From Dyella jiangningensis (GTDB lineage Bacteria > Pseudomonadota > Gammaproteobacteria > Xanthomonadales > Rhodanobacteraceae): DNA of 64,000 bases. This document shows positions 1-8,523 of the stretch, one piece after another. Under the pieces are notes generated by a model, which searched no databases, was not told the DNA's origin, and saw only the letters and a list, made by a program, of their open reading frames with translations. The translations under genes and the position numbers were made by a program. The stretch spans positions 3,336,772-3,400,771 of the forward strand of contig CP007444.1 of assembly GCA_000632805.1 (NCBI GenBank), given 5' to 3'. How positions within the stretch are numbered: position 1 is the first letter of the stretch; the number at the start of each line of letters is the position of its first letter.

Positions 1-192
1 GCCGGCGAGAAATGCGCGGCTTGAAAGCGAAAGGAATGCCCTGCGGTCCCCTGCACGACTCATCCGGCGTCTCCCTCAGGTCACGGCGCGAAGTGAATCG
101 TGGCCATCCGTGGCCGGCGGTCCCATCCGTGTTTCCCCTGGGACCCGGCAACCATAGCGGGACAGACGCCGGAGCGGCATCTCATACAAGTG

Positions 193-222
193 GTAGGAAA
201 ATTGTCGTAGGAAAATTCCTAC
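193..222 (-). promoter_or_regulatory. Inverted repeat resembling a LuxR/NarL-family operator
   Basis: Positions 207-222 read GTAGGAA-AA-TTCCTAC, a 7-bp perfect inverted repeat. The sequence GTAGGAAAATT also occurs at 193-203, 14 bp before its second copy at 207-217. The site lies 11 bp past the tsaB stop, so it may belong to the promoter of a minus-strand gene beyond the left edge. The symmetry resembles boxes bound by NarL/FixJ-type regulators (GacA or RcsB boxes). That assignment is inference. Confidence 0.4.
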
Positions 223-233
223 AAACCGCAGCG

Positions 234-923
234 TCAGGCTTTGCCCTGCTCCACCAAGGTGAGCGCCACCTTGTCGCGTAGGTACACCGGCAACGCATGT
301 TCGGGCGCCGTTGCGCGGCCTTCCGCGAACTCCCGTGCGGCCAATTCGGCGACGTGACGCGCCTGCGGATAGCGCGCGCCTTCGGCGGAGCGCAGTTCGC
401 CAGTGAGATGACGACGCAACTCGTCGGCGTAGGCGGTCCACCCGGTACCGACCACATGCCACCGTGCCTGCTCGGGCAACGACAGCGATTGCGGCAGGCA
501 CACGCGTTCCTCGTCGAGCGGGATCAGGCCGCCGTTGTCGTCGCGACGAAAACTGGCCGCGTAGATCTCGCCCATGCGTGCATCGATCACCGCGAGGATC
601 GCCGATTCGTCTTCCGGCGCTTCCAGTGCGAGTGCAGCCAGCGACGACACGGTGACCACCGGGACATCCAGCGCCAACGCCATGCCCTGCGCCAGCGAGA
701 TGCCGAGGCGTACGCCGGTGAATGCGCCGGGTCCGCGGCCCACGGCAATCGCATCGAGTGCGTGGCGCCCCAGGCCGGCTTCGGCCAGCAGGTTGTCCGC
801 CATCGGCAACACCAGCTCGGCGTGACGGCGAGGCGCGATTTCGCTGCGCGCGATGACTTCGTCGCCATGGATCAGGGCGACGGAGCAGGCTTCGGTGGAG
901 GTTTCGATGGCGAGCAGATTCAT
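234..923 (-). CDS. tsaB: tRNA threonylcarbamoyladenosine biosynthesis protein TsaB
   Basis: TsaB is the inactive ASKHA-fold partner of TsaD. The two act with TsaE to place the t6A modification on adenosine 37 of tRNAs reading ANN codons, in the cytoplasm. The 229-residue protein opens with the ASKHA phosphate-1 strand (MNLLAIETST) and carries the family motif GRGPGAFTGVRLG at residues 62-74. The ATG at 923 was chosen because the frame extends upstream only into sequence without homology. The gene stands alone: an operator-like repeat follows its stop, and a divergent SnoaL-type gene lies about 210 bp upstream. Length is normal for the family. Identification is confident. Confidence 0.95.
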   Translation of the reverse strand: MNLLAIETSTEACSVALIHGDEVIARSEIAPRRHAELVLPMADNLLAEAGLGRHALDAIAVGRGPGAFTGVRLGISLAQGMALALDVPVVTVSSLAALALEAPEDESAILAVIDARMGEIYAASFRRDDNGGLIPLDEERVCLPQSLSLPEQARWHVVGTGWTAYADELRRHLTGELRSAEGARYPQARHVAELAAREFAEGRATAPEHALPVYLRDKVALTLVEQGKA

Positions 924-1051
924 GAGGACTCCATGGTAATGGCAAGCGCCGCCCTGGACACGCCTGACAGGTTCACCGCCCCTGTCGCCATCGATCGGGC
1001 CTGCAGGCGGCAACTGCGGGCCCGACGGGGGCAAAAGCAGGGCAACGATCC

Positions 1052-1068
1052 ATTACCTGCCAGGTAAT
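1052..1068. promoter_or_regulatory. 17-bp perfect palindrome, likely operator
   Basis: ATTACCTG and CAGGTAAT flank a single central C. The site is 64 bp upstream of the SnoaL-like gene, inside the tsaB/SnoaL divergent region. Because the gene after the SnoaL gene encodes an XRE/MmyB regulator, this is a plausible binding site for it. The link is inferred from proximity and symmetry only. Confidence 0.5.
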
Positions 1069-1132
1069 CGCTTGTGCGCATGGGTGACCGCAAGCTGGGC
1101 TCACCCCAACGAACACGAAGAGGAGAACGACC

Positions 1133-1504
1133 ATGACCACCCACGCCTATGCCCTCGCTGAACGCTATATCGCCAGCTGGAACGAGACCGACGCACTGCG
1201 CCGCCGGAACCTCATCGAAGACGTCTACAACGAGCACGCGCGTTACACCGACCCGATGGTGGACGCCAAGGGCTGGGAGGCGATCGACGCCACCGTCGCC
1301 GCGGTGCAGAACATGTTTCCGGGCCATCGCTTCGCGCTGGCCGGTGATGTCGACGCGCACCACGACACACTGCGTTTCCAGTGGCACCTGGCCGCGCCGG
1401 GGGCGGACGAACCGCTGGTGATCGGCTTCGACGTAGCCGCCATGCAGGACGGCCGTATTCGCCAGGTGTTCGGCTTCCTGGACAAGGTTCCGCAGATGGC
1501 CTGA
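1133..1504 (+). CDS. SnoaL-like / NTF2-fold protein
   Basis: This small cytoplasmic protein of 123 residues has the NTF2-like cone fold shared by SnoaL polyketide cyclases, ketosteroid isomerase-like enzymes and binding proteins. The pattern is visible in the N-terminal helix (AERYIASWNETDA), the YTDP segment and the C-terminal strands ending in QVFGFLDKVP. The substrate is unknown. A good ribosome site (AGAGGAG) precedes the ATG. The next gene, 98 bp downstream on the same strand, encodes an MmyB-type regulator. SnoaL-like or dehydrogenase genes often sit beside such regulators and are controlled by them, probably through the palindrome at 1052-1068. A real enzymatic role cannot be read from the sequence. 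Confidence 0.8.
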   Translation: MTTHAYALAERYIASWNETDALRRRNLIEDVYNEHARYTDPMVDAKGWEAIDATVAAVQNMFPGHRFALAGDVDAHHDTLRFQWHLAAPGADEPLVIGFDVAAMQDGRIRQVFGFLDKVPQMA

Positions 1505-1602
1505 TCGCCATTGGGACGACGGTGCGACACGCCGTCGTCCCCGCCTCCGGTCGCGTTCGCATGGGAAGATCACGCGATCACCCGCCTGGATCGTCCACGC
1601 CG

Positions 1603-2409
1603 ATGAGCAACACTACCGCCCTGCCCGCCTCTTCTCCACGCCCGATCGGCGACCTACTGCGCGAGTGGCGACGGCATCGGCGCCTGAGCCAGCTCAACCT
1701 CGCCAGCGGTGCGGAGATTTCCACGCGCCACCTCAGCTTCATGGAGTCCGGCCGCGCGCAACCGAGTCGCGACATGATCGTGCGGCTCGCCGAGTACCTG
1801 GAGATTCCCTTGCGCGAGCGCAACCAATTGCTGATCGCCGCCGGCTTCGCACCCGCCTATCGCGAACGCACGCTGGCCGATCCTGCGCTCGCTTCCGTGC
1901 GCGACACCATGCGCCTGCTGCTGCAGGGCATGGAGCCCTATCCGGCCCTGGTGGTCGATCGTCACTGGCATCTGGTCGACTGCAACCAGGCCACGCAACG
2001 CTTGCTCGCAGGGCTTCCGTCGCAGTGGCTGCAGCCACCCATCAATGTGCTCAAACTGAGCCTGCATCCGACGGGACTCGCGCCGCGCATCCGCAACCTG
2101 CCCGTGTGGCGCGCGCACCTGCTCGAACGCCTGCGGCGACAGATCGACGCCACGCAGGACCCAGAGTTGATGACACTGCTCGCCGAACTGCGCAGCTATC
2201 CGGGTGAGGAGTCGGCGCCATCGCATATCAACGATGCGATCGCCGTGCCGATGGAGCTCGAACTTGGCGATGCCGTGCTGTCGATGCTGAGCACCACGAC
2301 GGTGTTCGGCACGCCGATGGACATCACGCTCGCCGAGCTGGCGCTGGAAGCCTTCGTGCCTGCCGATGCGGCAACAGCGGCGTGTCTTCGGCAACTCGCC
2401 GCTGGTTAG
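1603..2409 (+). CDS. XRE-family transcriptional regulator with MmyB-type ligand-binding domain
   Basis: Residues about 12-70 form a Cro/CI helix-turn-helix (LLREWRRHRRLSQLNLA...ISTRHLSFMESGRAQPSR). Residues about 95-265 match the MmyB-like (MLTR) ligand-binding domain, a PAS-like fold, with the typical start PYPALVVDRHWHLVDCN. Family members are cytoplasmic DNA-binding proteins, some of which bind fatty acids, and they commonly control a neighbouring oxidoreductase or SnoaL-like gene. The ATG at 1603 was chosen because the domain begins right after it; the open frame runs further upstream through unrelated sequence. The stop is only 3 bp from that of the convergent VOC gene, with no terminator between them. 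Confidence 0.9.
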   Translation: MSNTTALPASSPRPIGDLLREWRRHRRLSQLNLASGAEISTRHLSFMESGRAQPSRDMIVRLAEYLEIPLRERNQLLIAAGFAPAYRERTLADPALASVRDTMRLLLQGMEPYPALVVDRHWHLVDCNQATQRLLAGLPSQWLQPPINVLKLSLHPTGLAPRIRNLPVWRAHLLERLRRQIDATQDPELMTLLAELRSYPGEESAPSHINDAIAVPMELELGDAVLSMLSTTTVFGTPMDITLAELALEAFVPADAATAACLRQLAAG

Positions 2410-2412
2410 TAC

Positions 2413-2781
2413 TTAAGCCGGCGGCTGCCACAGTTCGATGCGCGTCCCTTCCGGGTCCATGATCCAACCGAAACGCCCGAACTCGCTTTCCTCGACGCGA
2501 TCATCGACCGTCACGCCGGCTTCCCTAAGCCGGGCGAGCATGCCGTCCAGATCGTCCACGCGGAAATTGATCATGTACGGCTGCGCGCTGGGCGCGAAGT
2601 AGTCGGTATCCGCGGCGAACGGGCACCAGACGGTATAGCCGCTGCGCGAGGGATCGTCATCGAAACGCACGCCGCCCCATCCTTCGATCGATAGGCCCAG
2701 ATGCTGGGCATACCACTCGCCCAATGCCTTGGGGTCGCGCGACTTGAAGAAGAAGCCGCCCATGCCGGTGACCTTGGCCAT
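2413..2781 (-). CDS. VOC-family protein (glyoxalase/bleomycin-resistance fold)
   Basis: A 122-residue protein with the paired beta-alpha-beta-beta-beta modules of the vicinal oxygen chelate superfamily. The C-terminal module ends in the characteristic stretch GWIMDPEGTRIELWQPP, where the glutamate is the usual metal-ligand position. Members are dioxygenases, isomerases or resistance proteins, and the substrate here is not evident. The ATG at 2781 starts at the first strand (MAKVTGMGGFFFKSRD). It lies 79 bp after the yoaA stop on the same strand and may be co-transcribed with it. Confidence 0.85.
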   Translation of the reverse strand: MAKVTGMGGFFFKSRDPKALGEWYAQHLGLSIEGWGGVRFDDDPSRSGYTVWCPFAADTDYFAPSAQPYMINFRVDDLDGMLARLREAGVTVDDRVEESEFGRFGWIMDPEGTRIELWQPPA

Positions 2782-2860
2782 GCCGTCGCCCTCTATGCGG
2801 TGGATTGTCGGGACATCGTCCGGCGGCCGGGTGCGGAAATCCAGTGCCGGCGTGCCCCGA

Positions 2861-4795
2861 TCACTCGACAGACGACGGGTCCCCGGCAAAGAACGCCTGC
2901 ACGTCGGCCAGTACTCGCGTGCGCGGCATGGGCGGCAGGCTGCCCAGGAACAGACGTCCATAGCCCTTGGTGGTGAGGCGCGGATCGCACAGCACGAGCA
3001 CGCCGCGATCGTGTACATCGCGGATCAGGCGCCCCGCGCCCTGCTTGAGCGCGATCACCGCGCTGGGCACCTGCCACCCCATGAAGGGATTGATGCCCGA
3101 GTGTTCCAGCGCTTCCAGTCGCGCCTGCAATACCGGATCGTCGGGCGCGGCGAACGGCAGCTTGTCGATCACCACGACGCTCAACGCTTCACCCGCCACG
3201 TCCACGCCTTCCCAGAAGCTCGCGGCGCCCAGCAGCACGCCATGGCCGCTGGCACGAAACTCTTCCAGCAGGCGATGACGCGGCGCGGTGCCTTGCACGA
3301 ACAGCGGCCACGGCACGCGCTCGCGCAAAAGATCGGCGGCGCGACGCAAGGCGCGATGCGAAGTGAACAACAGGAAGGCGCGGCCGTTCGATGCATGCAG
3401 GACCGGCAATACAGCCTCGATCACGCGATCGGTGTAGTCGCGAACGGAAGGATCGGGCAGGTTCTCGGGCAGGTAGCACAGCGCCTGCTTCGCATAGTCG
3501 AACGGGCTTTCGACATGCAGCGTCTGCGGATCTTCCAACCCGAGCTGCCGCGCGAAATGATCGAAGCTGCCCGCCACTGAAAGCGTGGCGGACGTATGTA
3601 CCCAGGCCGCCTGCGTCTGCTCGCGCATCGCGCGCAATGGCGCAGCGAGATCGAGCGGCGTCGCATGCAGCGCAAACCCGCGCGGGAACAGTTCGAACCA
3701 GCGCACGTCCCGCTCGCTCTCGCGTTCGGCGATGCGATCGAGTCGTTCACTCAGATGCGCCGCACGTTCGTGCGCGTTGGCAAAGCCGCGCGAACGCTCT
3801 GCCTGCGAAGCCAGCACGTCGGTCAGGGCCGCCAACACCTCGCGGGTGTCGTGCAATGCCGCGTTGATGGCGTCGCTGGCTTCCAGCAAGTGGAACGGGC
3901 CGCGCTCGGGCAGCACATCCATCGCCAGGCGCAGTTTGCGCACGGCTTCCTGCAAGGCCTCCACCGGTTCGAGCAGCAGCCCGATGGCGCCGGTGACACC
4001 GTTGCATTCGTTGAGGCTGTCCTGCGCCAGTTCGGTGAGTTGCCGCGCGCTGATGCTCTGCGAGAAGAATTGCCCTGCCAGCTCGGGAATCTGGTGCGCC
4101 TCGTCGAGAATGAAGGCCTGCGCACCCGGCAGGATCTCGCCGAAACCTTCCTGCTTCAGCGCGAGGTCGGCAAACAACAGGTGATGGTTCACCACCACGA
4201 GATCGGCTTCCTGTGCCTCGCGCCGCGCCTTCACCACGTGGCAGTCGTCGTAGAACTGGCATTCCACGCCGAGGCAATTTTCCGGCGTGGAAGTGACTCG
4301 CGGCCACAACGGCGATTCTTCCGGCACCTCGGCGAGCTCCATGCGATCGCCGCGACGCGTGCGCGCCGACCACGCGCGTACGGCAGCAAGCTGCGACGCC
4401 TGCGTGCGATCGAACGTGGCGCCTTCGCGCACGGTCTGGTCCAGGCGATACAGGCACAGGTAGTTGGAACGTCCTTTCAGCAGCGCCATCTTCAGGCGTG
4501 CATCCAGCACGGAACGCACGCGGGGGAGATCGCGGAAATACAACTGATCCTGCAGCGCCTTGGTACCGGTAGAGACGATCACTCGCTGGCCCGACAACAG
4601 CGCAGGCACAAGGTACGCGAAGGTCTTGCCGGTGCCGGTGCCGGCTTCGGCAATCAAAGTCTCGCGCTCGGCGATGGCGTGCTGTACCGCACGCGCCATC
4701 GCCTGCTGGGCGGCGCGCGGGGCGAAATTGGGTAGCTCGCGGGCGAAGGGGCCTTCCGTGCCCAGCAGCGCGGCAACGTCCTCGTTATCGATCAT
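2861..4795 (-). CDS. yoaA: ATP-dependent DNA helicase YoaA (DinG/XPD-like)
   Basis: A superfamily 2 Fe-S helicase of 644 residues, related to DinG and eukaryotic XPD. In E. coli YoaA works with the polymerase III chi subunit in tolerance of replication damage. Visible motifs are Walker A (AGTGTGKT, residues 51-58), an Fe-S cysteine cluster around NCLGVECQFYDDCHVVK, the DEAH box in FILDEAHQIPE, and the late helicase motifs (LLGAASFWEGVDVAGE and GAGRLIRDVHDRGVL). The ATG is at 4795, and the divergent VOC gene starts 75 bp away. Length matches the family. Confidence 0.93.
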   Translation of the reverse strand: MIDNEDVAALLGTEGPFARELPNFAPRAAQQAMARAVQHAIAERETLIAEAGTGTGKTFAYLVPALLSGQRVIVSTGTKALQDQLYFRDLPRVRSVLDARLKMALLKGRSNYLCLYRLDQTVREGATFDRTQASQLAAVRAWSARTRRGDRMELAEVPEESPLWPRVTSTPENCLGVECQFYDDCHVVKARREAQEADLVVVNHHLLFADLALKQEGFGEILPGAQAFILDEAHQIPELAGQFFSQSISARQLTELAQDSLNECNGVTGAIGLLLEPVEALQEAVRKLRLAMDVLPERGPFHLLEASDAINAALHDTREVLAALTDVLASQAERSRGFANAHERAAHLSERLDRIAERESERDVRWFELFPRGFALHATPLDLAAPLRAMREQTQAAWVHTSATLSVAGSFDHFARQLGLEDPQTLHVESPFDYAKQALCYLPENLPDPSVRDYTDRVIEAVLPVLHASNGRAFLLFTSHRALRRAADLLRERVPWPLFVQGTAPRHRLLEEFRASGHGVLLGAASFWEGVDVAGEALSVVVIDKLPFAAPDDPVLQARLEALEHSGINPFMGWQVPSAVIALKQGAGRLIRDVHDRGVLVLCDPRLTTKGYGRLFLGSLPPMPRTRVLADVQAFFAGDPSSVE

Positions 4796-4869
4796 CCGGC
4801 AAGTATGGCCGACCTTCCGCCGGGCTGCGAATGCCCTAGACTGGGAATGGCCTCCCGCGGAGCATCGCC

Positions 4870-5247
4870 ATGTCCACGCCCATCACCGGCATTGGTCAGA
4901 TTGCGATCACGGTCAGCGACGTCGATACGGCGCTGGCGTTCTATCGCGACATCCTCGGGCTGCCCTTCCTGTTTCGACCGGCGCCCAACCTCGCTTTTCT
5001 CGACAGCGGAGGCGTACGCCTGATGTTGTCGACGCCACAAGGCGCGGGGTCCGTGGGCGGCAATTCGATCCTCTATTTCAAGGTCGCCGACATCGAACAC
5101 GCCTTCGTTTCGCTGCTCGATCGTGGCGCGGTGGGCGAGCGCGAACCGCATGCCACCGCCGAGCTGTCCGACCACACGCTCTGGCTGGCGTTTTTGCGTG
5201 ATCCGGATGGGAATCTGGTGGGGTTGATGGAAGAGCGCAGGCGTTAG
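4870..5247 (+). CDS. VOC-family protein, glyoxalase-like
   Basis: A 125-residue VOC protein. It starts with ITGIGQIAITVSDVDTALAFYRDILGLPF, the classic opening of a glyoxalase I-like module, and ends with FLRDPDGNLVGLMEER, which carries the usual glutamate metal ligand. It is not closely similar to the VOC protein at 2413-2781. Function could be a lyase, an epimerase or a binding protein; the sequence does not decide. The ATG follows a weak purine-rich site. A REP pair starts 14 bp after the stop. Confidence 0.85.
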   Translation: MSTPITGIGQIAITVSDVDTALAFYRDILGLPFLFRPAPNLAFLDSGGVRLMLSTPQGAGSVGGNSILYFKVADIEHAFVSLLDRGAVGEREPHATAELSDHTLWLAFLRDPDGNLVGLMEERRR

Positions 5248-5260
5248 AGCGATGCTCACC

Positions 5261-5390
5261 TGTAGGAGCGCACCCAGTGCGCGATAGCCTACGGAGCGGT
5301 GAAGCGGCGTCACTTCCATGCTGCTGGCGAGAACCGACTACTACCGTTGAAACGCAACTCTGCGGTCGCGTACTGGGTGCGCTCCTACAG
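5261..5390. repeat. Inverted pair of GTAG-headed REP repeats
   Basis: The forward copy at 5261-5286 reads TGTAGGAGCGCACCCAGTGC followed by GCGA. An inverted copy lies at about 5366-5389. The pair occupies the gap between the convergent VOC gene and the TPR lipoprotein gene, where it could form a long stem-loop. The same unit recurs near 8.4, 27.6, 33.9 and 45.5 kb. Confidence 0.85.
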
Positions 5391-5410
5391 GGTAGGCGTG
5401 ACTCTCGCGC

Positions 5411-5941
5411 TCAATAACGCTGCAACCCTTCCACATGGCACTGCGCCACCCACTTGCTGGCGCTCGCGGCACCCGCCTGGTCATCGGCATGCTGGCGCAG
5501 TTCGACGATGGTCTGCCAGTTGCGGGCACACAGCGGACCCAGGCGCGGCCCCAGTTCCCACGAGCGGTGCGCGAGCTTCTCGGCGTTGCCGTAGTCCTTC
5601 AGGCGAATGGCCAGTTCGGCGCGGTCCTGCAGCAGATCCGGCGAATCGGGGCTGATCTTCAGCGCCTGGTCGAGCTTGGTCGCCGCATCCTGGTACTTGC
5701 CGGTGCGCAGGTCGCCTTCGGCGGCGTCCTGCAGCGCGGCCACGCCCGGATCGCGCAGCGGGTTCACGTCAATGACCGACTTCTCCTTGTCACCCGCCGC
5801 ACGAATCGACGTCAGCATCTGCTCATCCGAAATGGTCGGACGCGTGGCCTGCGCCGGAACGCTCGGCTGGGTGCACGCGGCAAGCAGCAGGGCCGCCAGC
5901 GTGGCTGGGACGGCGCAGTGGCGAAGAAGACGGCTCGACAT
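5411..5941 (-). CDS. TPR-containing lipoprotein
   Basis: A 176-residue predicted lipoprotein. An N-terminal signal with the lipobox LLAAC places the acylated cysteine at about residue 21. Residues about 75-145 look like two tetratricopeptide units (GDLRTGKYQDAATKLDQALKISPDSPDLL and RAELAIRLKDYGNAEKLA). It sits directly after mrcB: a TTG at 5947 would overlap the mrcB stop, while the ATG at 5941 follows it closely, so the two are likely co-transcribed. It may be an outer-membrane partner of PBP1b, but that is inference from position. No known gene name could be assigned. Confidence 0.75.
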   Translation of the reverse strand: MSSRLLRHCAVPATLAALLLAACTQPSVPAQATRPTISDEQMLTSIRAAGDKEKSVIDVNPLRDPGVAALQDAAEGDLRTGKYQDAATKLDQALKISPDSPDLLQDRAELAIRLKDYGNAEKLAHRSWELGPRLGPLCARNWQTIVELRQHADDQAGAASASKWVAQCHVEGLQRY

Positions 5942-5943
5942 GG

Positions 5944-8298
5944 TCAATCTCGTGCGGGTTCGGTGGGAGCGGCGGGCGCGGGGGACGTATCGGCGCTGCC
6001 GAAAAGATTGCCGACGTGCTGCCAGAAACAGCCCTCGGCGTCCTGCCCAAGTGTACCGGCGACCACCGGCAATTGGCGCGCACCTTCACATCCTTCTTCC
6101 GAACGGTGGCCATTGGCGATCCAGGCCATTTCGAGCCCGTCACCGGGCGCCGCCGACAACGGGCGCGTAGGCAGCTTGCGGAACAGTTCCTGCCATGCGC
6201 GCAGGCTGCCGGTTGCACCGTAGAGGCCGCTGGGCTTGTTGTCGTCACGGCCCATCCAGAACAGCGCGAGATGATCGCCGGTGAAGCCCGCGAACCAGCT
6301 GTCACGCATGTCGTTGCTGGTGCCGGTCTTGCCCGCGGCGTTGAGGTAGGCAAGCCCCGAACTGCCGATGGAGGCCGCCGTACCTGTACGCGCCACCTGC
6401 TGCATGGCCCACGTCACCAGGCGCACGGCCGGCTGGTATTCGCCGGGGCCGGTCTTCACTTCGTAGCGCTTGATGGTCTGGCCCTTGTTGTCGACCACGC
6501 CACGCACCGCCAGCAGCGGCAACGCGTGGCCGTCGGCGGCGATGTACTGGTAGAGCTGCGCGGCCTGCAGCGGCGACATGTCTTCGGCGCCGATCAGCAG
6601 CGACGGGCTCGGATTGACGTCGGTGAGCCCGAACGATTCGAGGAACGCCTTGATGCGAGCGATGCCCACGCTCATGCCGAGGTTGATCGTCGCCAGGTTC
6701 CACGAGTGCACCAAGCCATCGATCATCGGCACGGAACCGTGCACATCGCCTTCGTCGTTCTTCGGCGTCCAGAAGCTGCCATCGGGCTGGCGCATGCTGA
6801 TCGGCGAATCCTCCACCGGGCTGCCGAGGTTCCAGCGCTCGGGGTTAGCCAGCGCCACGAGATACACCAGCGGCTTCATCAGCGAACCGATCGGGCGGCG
6901 CGCATCCATCGCACGATTGAAGCCCTGCTCGCCCGGCGATTTGCTGCCCACCATGGCGAGCACGTTGCCGGTCTTCGCCTCAGTGACGACGGCGGCAGCC
7001 TGCGCGGCCTCGCCTCGCTTGCCGAGACTGTTAGCCGTCGAAGTGATCGCCTGCTCGGCGTACAGCTGCGCGGCCGGATCGAGCGTGGTGAAAATGCTCA
7101 GGTTGCCGTTGGAAAGCGTGTCGTCGTCAAAGTCGCTGGTGATCTGTGCGCGCACCAGCTGCATGAAGGCCGGGAAGCGGTTGTGCGGCAACTGGCCGTT
7201 GGTGACGATGCCCAGCGGCGTGCTCTTGAAGGCGGCGGCCTGGTCGGGGGCGATCAGGCCCGTCTCGGCGAACTGGTCGAGCACGAGGTTACGGCGAACC
7301 AGCGCGCGGTCCGGATAGCGACGCGGGTCGTAGTAGCTCGGTCCCTTCACCAGGCCGATCAGCAGCGCCATTTCCTGCGGCTTGAGGTCTTCCATGCGGC
7401 GGCCGAAGTAGAACTCCGACGCGGCGGCAAAACCGTGCACGGCCTGGTTGCCCTGCTGGCCGAGGAACACTTCGTTGACGTAGGCCTCGAGGATGCGGCT
7501 CTTGTCGTAGTGCGTTTCGATGAGGATCGACATCAGCGCTTCGTTGAACTTGCGCGTGAGGTTCTGCGAGCGATCCAGGAACAGGTTGCGCACCAGCTGC
7601 TGCGTGAGCGTGGAGCCGCCCTGCACGGTATGGCCCGCGCGCAGGTTGGCGAACGACGCGCGCAGGATGGCGGTGAAGTCGATGCCGATGTGATGCTTGA
7701 AGTCGCGGTCTTCCACCGCCTGCAGGCCGCCAATCAGCAGCGGCGGCACGTCGGCCAGTCGCACGATGCGGCGCTCTTCCTGCTGCGATCCGTACACGGT
7801 GGCGATGCGCGCCGGGTCGAGATGGGTCGCATCGAGCGGCCGGCCGCTGCCCAGGTCCTTCACGCTGGTCACCTGCCCCTTGCCCAGCACGACGCGGATG
7901 CGCTTGGGCAGCTCACCGCCGTCAGGGCCCGCATAGCCGCGAGAGGCGATGCTGTAGGTGCTGCCGTCCTTCGCCCAGGTGCCGGCCACCTGCCCGCGAC
8001 CATCGTTGCTGTAGCCGGCAAATGTGAGCTCGAGTTCCAGCGCTGCCGGATTCATCGGCGTACCGGCCGACAGCGGCAGCGGTCGCGCATAAATGCGCGT
8101 GGGCACCGCGAACACCAGATCGTTGAAGCGATCCTGCACGCGCTTGTTGAGCACCAGTGTGTAAGGCAACACGAAGCCGAACAGCAGACCCATGCAGATC
8201 CAGAACGGAATGCGCACCCAGGGCCAGACGGCGCTGGCGAACGAACGGAGGCGGGTCAAGAAGGCCAAAGAGGAAGAATCCTGAACGGAAGAGGCCAC
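5944..8298 (-). CDS. mrcB: Penicillin-binding protein 1B (bifunctional transglycosylase/transpeptidase)
   Basis: A class A PBP of 784 residues that polymerises and cross-links peptidoglycan at the outer face of the inner membrane. It has a cytoplasmic tail, one membrane anchor at about residues 28-52, a UB2H-like region, then a GT51 transglycosylase (VEDRDFKHH with the catalytic glutamate, and GGSTLTQQLVRNLFL). The transpeptidase motifs are SLMK (catalytic serine near residue 471), SWN and KTGTS. The start is a GTG, which puts the basic and membrane segments at the expected distance; no ATG lies in frame just upstream. It is first in a pair with the TPR lipoprotein gene. Confidence 0.95.
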   Translation of the reverse strand: MASSVQDSSSLAFLTRLRSFASAVWPWVRIPFWICMGLLFGFVLPYTLVLNKRVQDRFNDLVFAVPTRIYARPLPLSAGTPMNPAALELELTFAGYSNDGRGQVAGTWAKDGSTYSIASRGYAGPDGGELPKRIRVVLGKGQVTSVKDLGSGRPLDATHLDPARIATVYGSQQEERRIVRLADVPPLLIGGLQAVEDRDFKHHIGIDFTAILRASFANLRAGHTVQGGSTLTQQLVRNLFLDRSQNLTRKFNEALMSILIETHYDKSRILEAYVNEVFLGQQGNQAVHGFAAASEFYFGRRMEDLKPQEMALLIGLVKGPSYYDPRRYPDRALVRRNLVLDQFAETGLIAPDQAAAFKSTPLGIVTNGQLPHNRFPAFMQLVRAQITSDFDDDTLSNGNLSIFTTLDPAAQLYAEQAITSTANSLGKRGEAAQAAAVVTEAKTGNVLAMVGSKSPGEQGFNRAMDARRPIGSLMKPLVYLVALANPERWNLGSPVEDSPISMRQPDGSFWTPKNDEGDVHGSVPMIDGLVHSWNLATINLGMSVGIARIKAFLESFGLTDVNPSPSLLIGAEDMSPLQAAQLYQYIAADGHALPLLAVRGVVDNKGQTIKRYEVKTGPGEYQPAVRLVTWAMQQVARTGTAASIGSSGLAYLNAAGKTGTSNDMRDSWFAGFTGDHLALFWMGRDDNKPSGLYGATGSLRAWQELFRKLPTRPLSAAPGDGLEMAWIANGHRSEEGCEGARQLPVVAGTLGQDAEGCFWQHVGNLFGSADTSPAPAAPTEPARD

Positions 8299-8406
8299 CG
8301 GATCATAGGACCCGCTGCCCGGCGGGTATCTGAACGCCAGCGGCCGGTTGTGGCGCGGATGAGGCTGGAAGGAGGCGCCGGCAGGTTCCCTGGCCCCACC
8401 CGCCCG

Positions 8407-8523
8407 CTGTAGGCGCGCACCCGGTACGCGATGGGTCTGGCAGGAACGCCGGAGCCAGAGACGAAAACCACTGACTGATATGCGCCGCGTCCCCGCGGTC
8501 GCGCACTGGGTGCGCTCCTACAG
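8407..8523. repeat. Inverted REP pair overlapping a stop codon
   Basis: A diverged forward copy at 8407-8432 (TGTAGGCGCGCACCCGGTACGCGA) faces a well-conserved inverted copy at 8499-8523. The TAG inside the head of the inverted copy (8518-8520) is the stop codon of the NAD-binding protein gene, so the repeat overlaps coding sequence. The rest of the gap to mrcB holds nothing else recognisable. Confidence 0.8.

Noticed and set aside
6016-8412. A 798-residue open frame on the plus strand opposite mrcB
   Set aside because: It is antisense to a confidently identified PBP1b, its composition is Arg/His/Gln-rich as expected for a mirrored frame in high-GC DNA, and it has no recognisable domain.
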